Assembly: GCA_016801885.1 (NCBI GenBank)
Contig: CM028884.1
Coordinates: forward strand, 6,840,501-6,904,500
DNA from: Toxotes chatareus
Taxonomy: Eukaryota > Chordata > Actinopteri > Toxotidae
DNA: 64,000 bases
Direction: 5' to 3'
Each line of letters starts with the position of its first letter. Positions within the stretch are counted from its first letter, which is position 1. The notes beneath the pieces are model-generated. The model saw only the letters and a program-made list of their open reading frames with translations, was not told the origin of the DNA and searched no databases. The position numbers and the translations under genes are program-made. Shown piece after piece: positions 48,798 to 57,655 of the stretch.

Positions 48798-51373
48798 GCG
48801 GAGTGCTAATGTGGGGAGGCTAGGCACCTGTGGTGAGGGCGCTTCACTTAATTGCATGCGAGTTAACAGACAGGGACGTTACAGACTGCACCGTTTGCTG
48901 TGAGGTTGCCGTGAGTTTGGTTTTGGTTTTGCTGCACCAAAGGCGAGTAGTGGTAGCACCCCTGGCACTCCTTCGTGTAGTCTGCCTCTCTGCATGTGGC
49001 CTCTGCCTATAGTGTTTTAACTTGAATTTGAAACCTTAAATACGTTGTCCTTTTTAAATGAATGTCGAGGTCGTCCCCTTTTTAGAAGAGAAATTGTAAT
49101 AAAGTACGTTTTAACAATTTCATTAAGTTTGTAACCTTTTTCTCTCTTTTCCAGCAGTTCCAGTCCCGGCTTTTTTGTTTTGTTTTATTTTATTTATTTA
49201 TTTAGATTATTAAATACATGAATATGCTTTTCGACTCACGCCTCTGTCTCAGTAATGTACAATACTTTCCGTACCCACTGTAGGCTGCTGGCCTGGGTTT
49301 TTGGACACAGTAGCACAGCTTGCAAGTCCATAAGTCCAAGTCCACAAACTGCTTTTTTCATTATTTGCAGAATCATTGTCTCGTGTTGATTCTTGCCTTG
49401 CCTCATCTTTCTGGGTGACATGTGCATCATATTCTGCCTTACTGATGTTCCCATGCTTGTAGGAAACACAAACATCACACTGATGATCTTTCTTCTTGAA
49501 GACGCCACCATCTTGAAGAGCTTGTAAAATTGCCTAGGTCACACTCTCTTTTGACTTAGGCAAAATAAAATGGCCTAAGTCACACTCTTGACATAGGCCA
49601 TTATATTAGAGGGAAAAAATAAAATTTCTGTTCAAGTGAGAATGTAGGAAATTTTACCAGCATTATGAGGAGATGATTTAGGCAAAAAAAAAAAACTAAT
49701 TTGGTCAAAAAATGACATAGGCCATTATTTTAGAAAGGCGTGGATGGTTTAATGTTAAGAGTGTTGTGAGTTTGTCATAACAATAAATATTTTCAGGTAT
49801 AACGCAGATAATATTGAATAATGTTTAATAAGCACCTGCAATTTCATGCTGAGTTAGAATTAGGAAAAAGGCAGCTCAAGATCTTTGGCTCCTAATTCAG
49901 AAAGCTGTCAGTTCCCCGCAGTCACCGTAGGCAGGAGAGCAGACCTGACGTCAGCACCTGCACTGCTGCCAGCGGCGCTTTTCTGCCTTCACTAAAGCCA
50001 ATTGTTGGCCGTGGCCGAATGGTTAGTGAGGAGAGCTGGTGACGCGATGGTCTGGGGTTCGATTCTCCTCAGAGTCCGGCTGACTACTGAGAGTGATTAG
50101 GGCCATTGTTTGTCTGCATATTCATTGCTGTGTTTGGCAATAATTAAAGACTGCAAAGTGATGCGCTAGGAGCGTCTGGATGAAACTCTAGCAGAGCTGC
50201 TGATGCTGGCCGCTGCTGAAAGTGGCTGTGCCGCTCATGTTCCTCCAGCTCAGCTCAGCTCAGCGCAGCGTCACTGGCTTCCATTCCCCGCAAGCGCAGG
50301 TGACATTAAATCATAACAAGATGATAAAAGCTTGCCATTGGCTCATGTTTCCAACACTCAAAACGACTAAAGGGCACTGCGGTGGCCACATGAGATGTCA
50401 TCTGGTCCGCAGCCCACCTCCCCAGTCAGCACAGAAGCGATAAAAAGTTCATATTTGAAGCATATGTCATGATTATTTTCAACACATCCATTTTACACGG
50501 CGGCATTAGGACTTTCCCATAATTCCAAAGGGCAGTCTCAGCCAAATCCAAGCTAATAATTTGAAAATTCAAGCAATTTCAACTTTTAAAAAGTGTCCGG
50601 CAGGTGACTGTGACGAGCAGAGTGTGACAGCTATGGAAATGGCCAAAGGAGACAAGCGGTAACCATCAGTGAGACGAAGACGCGGCTTGTGCCCTTTAAA
50701 TACGGGTGGAACATCTGGAGCTTGTAGAGGTCGCACAGGCCGCTGCTGCCTTGATTCTACGGTGACGTGCCGTCCGCCAACCTGCAGGAATCGAAGCCCC
50801 ACAAAACGCGGGCTTGCAGACGCCCTCTGGTTGAAGACGCAGCCAAGAGCTGTTAGTGCACACATTCCGGTACCAGGGATTGAGCCAGGTCTGCATGCGA
50901 CCCCAATTTTGCTATTGTTTAATGTTAAGAGTGTTGTGAGTTTGTCATTTAATAAATATTTTCAGCTAAAATGCAGATCATATTTAATCATTTTTAATAA
51001 CCACTTGCAATTTCATGCTGATGTGGTGGGGAATGCTCCACTAGTCTAGGCACAGCTGATGAATGCAGCCTGGAGCCAGCCCCTCCCAAGTCCACCTAAT
51101 CATGGTTATATGAGACACCTGTGCGCTGTTGTCCGTCTCTCTCTGCCTCCCGCTCTGTCCCTGCTGTGGCTGTCCCTGTGCCGTATTGCATGTGAAGGAT
51201 TTTGGTGCAAGTTTTGAACGTCCTGTGGTGAGTTGGCCCACGACTGTTCTTTATAGCCTATATATATATATATATATATATTATATGTTTTTTTTTTTAT
51301 TATTATTTTGCTTTGCTATCATTGTTTATTTGATTGTGATTTAATTTTGTTTTGAAGTTCTTTTCTTTCCTAG
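48798..51373 (+). repeat. Array unit 16 (2576 bp), last complete unit
   Basis: tRNA-like segment 50005-50083. One extra T near 49981. Its long TA tract has the same TTATATG interruption as unit 15. Confidence 0.95.
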
Positions 51374-52029
51374 GCGGAGTGCTAATGTGGGAGGCTAGGC
51401 ACCTGTGGTGAGGGCGCTTCACTTAATTGCATGCGAGTTAACAGACAGGGACGTTACAGACTGCACCGTTTGCTGTGAGGTTGCCGTGAGTTTGGTTTTG
51501 GTTTTGCTGCACCAAAGGCGAGTAGTGGTAGCACCCCTGGCACTCCTTCGTGTAGTCTGCCTCTCTGCATGTGGCCTCTGCCTATAGTGTTTTAACTTGA
51601 ATTTGAAACCTTAAATACGTTGTCCTTTTTAAATGAATGTCGAGGTCGTCCCTTTTTAGAAGAGAAATTGTAATAAAGTACGTTTTAACAATTTCATTAA
51701 GTTTGTAACCTTTTTCTCTCTTTTCCAGCAGTTCCAGTCCCGGCTTTTTTGTTTTGTTTTATTTTATTTATTTATTTAGATTATTAAATACATGAATATG
51801 CTTTTCGACTCACGCCTCTGTCTCAGTAATGTACAATACTTTCCGTACCCACTGTAGGCTGCTGGCCTGGGTTTTTGGACACAGTAGCACAGCTTGCAAG
51901 TCCATAAGTCCAAGTCCACAAACTGCTTTTTCATTATTTGCAGAATCATTGTCTCGTGTTGATTCTTGCCTTGCCTCATCTTTCTGGGTGACATGTGCAT
52001 CATATTCTGCCTTACTGATGTTCCCATGC
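51374..52029 (+). repeat. Array unit 17, truncated (656 bp)
   Basis: Follows the consensus through the Tc1-like fragment and breaks off at 'ttcccatgct', where other units continue 'tgtaggaaac'. The sequence then jumps to the TA/poly-T tract of the monomer. Confidence 0.95.
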
Positions 52030-52446
52030 TATATATATGTTTTTTTTTAATTATTATTTTGCTTTGCTATCATCTTTTTAGAAGAGAAATTGTAATAAAG
52101 TACGTTTTAACAATTTCATTAAGTTGCAAGTTTTTTTTTTTTTTCCCCATCTGTTAGTAAACTTTTTCTGTTTTCCAGCAGTTCCAGTCTCGGCTTTTTT
52201 GTTTTGTTTTGTTTTGTTTTTTTTAAATTTAATTATTTATTTATCCGTTCTTTTATTTATTTATTTATTTAGATTATTAAATACATGCATATGCTTTTCG
52301 ACTCACGCCTCTGTCTCAGTAATGTACCTGTCTGTCTTTTACTTTTACTAAATAAATAATAATAAAGTACGTTTTAACAATTTCATTAAGTTGCAAGTCT
52401 TTTTTTTCCCATCTGTTTGTAAACTTTTTCTCTCTTTTCCAGCAGG
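52030..52446. repeat. Scrambled right edge of the array
   Basis: Pieces of the monomer occur out of order. 52030-52072 is the TA/poly-T/TTTGCTTTGC tract. 52073-52125 is the AATAAAGTACG block. 52170-52326 is the acceptor-to-'cagtaatgtac' block with extra T-rich sequence. 52355-52440 is the AATAAAGTACG block again, ending at TTTTCCAGCAG. These pieces carry more substitutions than the array, for example 'gcaagttttt' in place of 'tgtaaccttt'. Confidence 0.8.
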
Positions 52447-53167
52447 CTGCTGGCCCCAATGATCCTTAAAGCAGCGTTGATATGCACCGTGGCTTTTGGT
52501 CGGTGTCTTTTCTAGCGGGGGGCGGTGAAAGTACGCTGTTTCCATGGCTATATCAGACCTCTACTGAACCTGTCCATGAAGGGCGAGAGCCAGACACTTC
52601 ATTACCTGTCACCATCTCGAAAAGCAAATAATAGGCGCAACAATCAAAAGTTCTCTACTTAGACAGAAATTTAGGCTCATTTCTATTCATTTATTTGAGA
52701 AATCAAATTTCACCCAGTGGAAAGGCTGCTGTGGGATGATATTTCCTACGTTTTCACACGTCCCATGATCACAGCAGCTGTGCGTAAAAGCACTTTGCAT
52801 AATGGCCTGGGCTGCTCTCTTATCGGCGCGCATCGGTCATTGTGCAGATGATATACTTTGTCTGGGCTCCTCTCCTCTCCTCTCCCTGTCCCACCCGAGT
52901 TCTTCTCTGTCCTGTCTGTGTGGAAATGTTTGGTTCGGTTTTCCCTTCCTTGTGGCTGTTGCGCACCTGCTGCCCAACACAGTGCGCAGACGTTTGTCAG
53001 GTTGTCTCGGTCGCTCCTGCGCTCATCTTTCATAAAACATGTGTCCCTTGTGCTTTATGGGTTCATGTTTGGGATCTGCCCCGCTGGAGAGCCCGCTTAG
53101 TCTCTTTTCTACACCGCTGTGTTTTCACCCATGCTGTCCTCCCTGTCTCTCCCTCGACAGTAGCCTA
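52447..53167. other. Non-coding stretch with a short match to 56166-56310
   Basis: It begins GCTGGCCCCAATGA and contains CTTAGACAGAAATTTAGGC at 52658-52676. Closely related sequences occur at 56166 and 56251-56269, so this is probably an old dispersed-repeat piece. Open frames around 52746-53168 overlap on both strands and look accidental. Confidence 0.5.
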
Positions 53168-53184
53168 GATGTTGAAAGAGCGCC

Positions 53185-53945
53185 ACCAGCCCCTTGACTC
53201 TTTGTGGTGGCTGAAAGTGGTAGTGCAGCTCGCTTTCCTCCAGCTCATCGCAGCGCAGCGCGGTGTCACTGGCTTCCATTCCACGCAAGCACAGGTGACA
53301 TTAAATCATAACAAGATGATAAAAGCTTGCCATTGGCTCATGTTTCCAACACTCAAAACCACTAAACAGCACTGCAGTGGCAGCTGTGGCCACATGAGAT
53401 GTCATTTAGCCCGCAGCCCACCCCCCCAGGCAGCACAGAAGCGATAAAAGTTCATATTTGAAGCATATGTCATGATCATTTTCAACACATTCATTTTACA
53501 CGGCGGCATTAGGACTTTCCCATAATTCCAAAGGGCCGTTTCAGCCAAATCCAAGCTAATAATTTGAAAATTCAAGCAATTTCAACTTTAAAAAAAAGTG
53601 TCTGGCAGGTGACTGTGAGGAGCAGAGTGTGACAGCTATGGAAATGGCCAAAGGAGACAAGTGGTAACCATCAGTTAGAGGAGGATGCGGCTTGTGCCCT
53701 TTAAATACAGGTGGAACATCTAGGGTTTGTGACGGTCGCACAGGCTGCTGCTGCCTTGGTTCCACGATGACGTGCCGTCCGCCAGCCACCACTAAGCCGA
53801 AGTAATGACCATGAGCCCTGCAAAGGGACGTTTGCTAAACACCTAATGACCATGAGCCCTGCAAAGGGACGTTTGCCTGTGTGTGGTTGGTAGGTTTGTG
53901 CATACACGCCGGTACCAAGGATTGAGCCAGGCCTGCATGCGACCG
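53185..53945 (+). repeat. Diverged copy of the CpG-rich half of the monomer
   Basis: Aligns over its length with about 13245-13950 of unit 2, from 'ggctgaaagtgg' to 'ctgcatgcgacc', at roughly 85-90% identity by eye. It starts with 'ccttgactctttgtggtgg', which the array lacks. Many array CpG sites are TpG or CpA here (ccgg/ctgg, aagcgg/aagtgg, tacggg/tacagg). A 33-bp direct repeat (53803-53835 and 53844-53876, ATGACCATGAGCCCTGCAAA core) replaces part of the array sequence. Confidence 0.9.
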
Positions 53946-54503
53946 ACTTTTTGCTTTTGCGACGCCTTCCTAAAATAATGGCCTAAGTCATTTTTTCAGA
54001 TTTTTCAGTAAACACAAAAAACTCAACCAAATACTGAATATATGACATTTGTTTATGGTTTCACCCCTAAAGGTTATGACAATTCATGACTATGGAAATA
54101 CTAATAACACTATCAGTCAGTTATATAACATTAGAGAAAGAAATGACTTAGGCAATTTATTGAACATGCCTTTGTGACTTAGGCAATTATACAGCTGCAA
54201 CTTTGTAACCAACATAGCATAAGAAAATAAGTAAACAGGAAGCTGAGGAGACATGTACATCCCCTCACCTCACTTCTCCCTCCAGCTATTCTTTGCTGGG
54301 TGCTTGACTGATGCCTATTCATGTGGCAAATTGTCAAAGAAGTGATGACACTCAACAGGAATGACATGTTTTATTGACTGAAGGTCCTGGAATTTTCTCT
54401 CCTTGATTGGCAGAGCACATGGAAGCATTCTTATCCATCTTATTGGCTCATTTGGCACCTGTACCCTCTGTGGCAGTGCTTCCCACACCGATTTCCCAGA
54501 GAA
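53946..54503. repeat. Continuation with inverted copies of the GCCTAAGTCA region
   Basis: GACGCCTTCCTAAAATAATG followed by GCCTAAGTCATTTTTTC (about 53961-53997) is the reverse complement, with few differences, of the monomer's TGACATAGGCCATTATTTTAGAAAGGCGT. This suggests that an ancestral element had this sequence at two places in opposite orientation. TGACTTAGGCAATT recurs at 54144 and 54175. From about 54200 I recognise nothing. Confidence 0.6.
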
Positions 54504-54705
54504 GGACAGTTTGAAATGGACCCTGCCTTCCTCCCTTCACCCAGCCCGGCCATCGGCAGGAGGGTCCCCCATATGAGCCGGGTTCTGCTCAAGGTTTCTT
54601 CCTGTTAAAATGGAGTTTTTCCTCTTGCCACTGTCGCCTCAAGTGCTTGCTCTGGGGTCAGACTCTGGGTCTCTGTAAAGTGCTTCCGAGACAATTTTCC
54701 CCAAA
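54504..54705 (+). repeat. Common teleost interspersed repeat (family not named)
   Basis: Contains the widely repeated fish sequence 'gttctgctcaaggtttcttc', then 'ctgttaaaatggagtttttc' and 'gccactgtcgcc...gtgcttgctc', ending 'ctctgtaaagtgcttccgag'. I recognise this as a high-copy teleost repeat tail but cannot assign it safely to one LINE or SINE family. Confidence 0.55.
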
Positions 54706-54707
54706 TC

Positions 54708-55245
54708 CAGTTGTGAAAAACTTGTTGCATCATTCCCAAAAAGATTCATGGCTGTATTAGCTCAAAAGGGTGCTTCTACTAAATACTGAGCAAAGGGTCT
54801 GAATACTTATGGTCGTGTGATATTTCACTTTTTCTTTTTGAATAAATCTGCAAAAATGTCTACAATTTGGTGTTTCTCTGTCAATATGGGCTGCTGTGTG
54901 TACATTAATGAGGAAAAAAAAATGAACTTAAATGATTTGAACAAATGGCTGCAATATAACAAAGAGTGAAAAATTGAAGGGGGTCTGAATAACTCAACTC
55001 AACAATCTCCATCTCATATTTATTTATGTATGTATGTATATTTTATTTTGTACAGCAGCTATTTTCTTGTTTCTTAGTTTAGTCTCTTAGTTATTCTACC
55101 TTATTTAATCTTGTTCTGGCCATATTGGCCTCTTACTTATATCTCACTTTCACTTACTGTACTGTACCCTTGCTGTTGCTAAATGCAATTTCCCCACTGA
55201 GGGACTAATAAAGGATTCTCTTAATACTTTCCATACCCACTGTAG
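54708..55245. mobile_element. Tc1-like element 3' end, split by an inserted LINE-type tail
   Basis: 54708-54991 reads as the end region of a fish Tc1-like transposon (GCAAAGGGTCTGAATACTTA, later ATGGCTGCAATATAACAAAG, then GGGGGTCTGAATA). The missing outer end, CTTTCCATACCCACTGTA, resumes at about 55227. Between them, 54992-55222 (231 bp) is a foreign insert ending 'gcaatttccccactgaggga' and 'ctaataaaggattctctt', typical of a LINE 3' tail. AATA flanks it on both sides (54988-54991 and 55223-55226), consistent with a short target-site duplication. Confidence 0.75.
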
Positions 55246-56172
55246 GCTGCTGGCCTGGGTTTTTGGACACAGTAGCACAGCTTGCAAGTCCATAAGTCCA
55301 AGTCCACAAACTGCTTTTTTTCATTATTTGCAGAATCATTGTCTCGTGTTGATTCTTGCCTTGCCTCATCTTTCTGGGTGACATGTGCATCATATTCTGC
55401 CTTACTGATGTTCCCATGCTTGTAGGAAACACAAACATCACACTGATGATCTTTCTTCTTGAAGACGCCACCATCTTGAAGAGCTTGTAAAATTGCCTAG
55501 GTCACACTCTCTTTTGACTTAGGCAAAATAAAATGGCCTAAGTCACACTCTTGACATAGGCCATTATATTAGAGGGAAAAAATAAAATTTCTGTTCAAGT
55601 GAGAATGTAGGAAATTTTACCAGCATTATGAGGAGATGATTTAGGCAAAAAAAAAACTAATTTGGTCAAAAAATGACATAGGCCATTATTTTAGAAAGGC
55701 GTGGATGGTTTAATGTTAAGAGTGTTGTGAGTTTGTCATAACAATAAATATTTTCAGGTATAACGCAGATAATATTGAATAATGTTTAATAAGCACCTGC
55801 AATTTCATGCTGAGTTAGAATTAGGAAAAGGGCAGCTCAAGATCTTTGGCTCCTAATTCAGAAAGCTGTCAGTTCCCCGCAGTCACCGTAGGCAGGAGAG
55901 CAGACCTGACGTCAGCACCTGCACTGCTGCCAGCGGCGCTTTCTGCCTTCACTAAAGCCAATTGTTGGCCGTGGCCGAATGGTTAGTGAGGAGAGCTGGT
56001 GACGCGATGGTCTGGGGTTCGATTCTCCTCAGAGTCCGGCTGACTACTGAGAGTGATTAGGGCCATTGTTTGTCTGCATATTCATTGCTGTGTTTGGCAA
56101 TAATTAAAGACTGCAGAGTGATGCGCTAGGAGCGTCTGGATGAAACTCTAGCAGAGCTGCTGATGCTGGCCC
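55223..56172 (+). repeat. Near-identical copy of the first (A) half of the monomer
   Basis: From the Tc1-like end (AATACTTTCC) to 'gctgatgctggcc' this matches 12308-13257 of unit 2 with only a handful of changes, such as ccatac/ccgtac, aaaaggg/aaaaagg near 55828 and cagag/caaag near 56115. It includes the inverted-motif cluster and a tRNA-like segment at 55965-56043. It then continues 'ccaatgagtttccttgactc', which the array lacks but which links to the start of the diverged B-half copy at 53194. Confidence 0.92.
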
Positions 56173-56402
56173 CAATGAGTTTCCTTGACTCTTTGTGGTG
56201 GCTGTGCTGCTAATTTTACTACATTATGCATTTATATTCGTTTCTGCGTTCTTAGACAGGAATTTAGGCGTCTTTCGAGTTTCATTGTTCTGATTTCTTT
56301 TGTATGACTTACGCCTTTCATTTTGAGCCAGCAGTAATAAAGTTTTTAGCTCAATTTCCAATACAAGACATTTTCATCGTTAATATTTTTATAACTTGGG
56401 GT
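56173..56402. other. Non-coding stretch between monomer copy and LINE
   Basis: It shares CTTAGACAGGAATTTAGGC (56251-56269) and nearby sequence with 52658-52676, so it probably belongs to the same old repeat. There is no gene. Confidence 0.5.
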
Positions 56403-56409
56403 TTATTTA

Positions 56410-57270
56410 CGGCGAGTGCGTGGAGAGAGTCCACACTTTCCGGTTTCTTGGGATCCTCATCTCCGCTGACATCTCCTGGACAGAGAACATCACAGCGGTC
56501 ATTAAGAAGGCTGAGCAGAGGCTACACTTCCTGAGTGTCCTCAGGAAGCACAACCTGGACTCCATCCTGCTGCTGACCTTCTACCGCTCGTCCATTGAGA
56601 GCCTGCTGACGTACTGCATCACAGTATGGTACGGCAGCTGCACCATGGCAGACAGGGAGAGGCTTCAGAGGGTAGTTAAGGCGGCCCAGAAGATCATCGG
56701 CTGCCCCCTCCCCTCCCCTCCCTGATGGACATTTACACCTCCCGCTGCCTCAGCAGAGCAAAGAGCATCACCAAGGACAGCTCCCACCCTGGCTTTGCTC
56801 TGTTTGACCTGTTGCCCTCAGGAAGGCGCTACAGGCACATCAGAACAAAGACTAACAGACTCAGAGACAGTTTTTTCCCGAAAGCCATAACCACACTGAA
56901 CTCACACATGCACTGAACCCCACAGTCTATTCCCCTGACCCCCCGGACTTCCTTCCCTCTATCCACTCACTGTGCAATATCTGTATACTGTGCAATATTT
57001 ATTAATGTGCAATAACCCATACTTCTTGAACTGTGCACCTTACCGCCCCCCCCCCTATATTTTGCTTTTTTCCCTTCATATTGTTGTATAGGTTTCCTTT
57101 TATATTTTTGACTTGCACTAAACTTATTTAACTTAATCTTATTTTATTTTATTTTATTCTATTCTATGTTGTATATTCATACATGTTGCCCTGGAGAAGG
57201 AGATGCTTTCCATCTCGTTGTACATGTAAAAGATGTCCAATGACAATAAAAGGCATTCTATTCTATTCTA
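56410..57270 (+). mobile_element. 5'-truncated L2/CR1-like LINE with broken reverse transcriptase C-terminus
   Basis: Encodes the end of a fish non-LTR retrotransposon ORF2: HTFRFLGILISADISW, AEQRLHFLSVLRKHNLDS, YCITVWYGSC, RVVKAAQKIIG and then, after a frame change, DIYTSRCLSRAKSI and LFDLLPSGRRYR. The frame is broken near 56703-56722, where an extra CTCCC pentamer in a CCCCTCCCCTCCCCTCCC run explains the shift. The 3' end is 'aatgacaataaaaggcattc' followed by TATTC repeats. TTATTTA flanks the insertion at 56403-56409 and 57271-57277, a likely target-site duplication. The endonuclease and RT core are absent, so it cannot move by itself. Confidence 0.85.
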
Positions 57271-57277
57271 TTATTTA

Positions 57278-57655
57278 GTTGCCTTTATTTTGTTGAATTG
57301 AAGGTTATAATGAAGTGTAATTTCTGTTCAGTACGAAGAAATTAATGTCGTTGACCTTTTATTAACATCGTCTTAGGATTACGTACTGCTAAAATGCATT
57401 TGTTCAAACCGAACAACTGTTACCATGCCCATGCAGTACATCCTAACACGCCGTTCCTTGTACATGATGTTTACTTTTATTTTGAAAGTTTTCCCCGGAA
57501 GTAATGTAAAACCTTTCTTTCACTGATAGCATTACAGCATCGATAGCTAAGAGAAGTGCCTACCTCCTCCAGAGGATAACAACAAGTCCCTCACCGGTGG
57601 GACACCTGTCATCATGGCTGTGTTCGGGTGTAAATTGTGACAACTAAACGCTAAG
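57278..57655 (+). promoter_or_regulatory. fam219b: fam219b upstream region, ETS site and upstream ORF
   Basis: CCGGAAGT at 57495-57502 is a consensus ETS-family site, common at TATA-less housekeeping promoters. The 5' UTR presumably starts shortly after it. A short upstream ORF (ATG at 57614, MAVFGCKL, stop at 57638-57640) ends 15 nt before the main ATG and could lower translation. No TATA box is seen. 57278-57480 holds nothing recognisable. Confidence 0.5.

Larger units (their letters stand above)
9181..52029. repeat. Head-to-tail array of a 2.56-kb monomer
   Basis: Taking the GCGGAGTGC following the T-rich tract as unit start, units begin at 9283, 11844, 14406, 16969, 19537, 22106, 24680, 27242, 29811, 33404, 35973, 38538, 41099, 43660, 46227, 48798 and 51374. 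Spacing is 2561-2576, except 3593 for the ninth, and the last is cut at about 52029. By eye the units are about 99% identical and all in one orientation. Most differences are homopolymer or (TA)n lengths; substitutions are rare. Order within a unit: GC-balanced block with AATAAA and acceptor-like site; Tc1-like end fragment; inverted-motif cluster; tRNA-like segment; AGCTC pentamers; CpG-rich block; second copy of a ~110-bp internal repeat; donor-like site; (TA)n and poly-T. Open frames repeat in every unit only because the DNA does, and most begin with GTG or TTG. I do not recognise the monomer as a named satellite or transposon. Confidence 0.97.

Noticed and set aside
9181..52029. CRISPR array or ribosomal RNA gene cluster
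   Set aside because: The repeat is 2.56 kb in a vertebrate genome with no short repeat-spacer pattern, and no 5S, 5.8S, 18S or 28S sequence is recognisable.
52746..53168. Overlapping open frames of 77-108 codons on both strands
   Set aside because: Several frames are open at once in GC-richer sequence. There is no similarity, no consistent start and no splice context.
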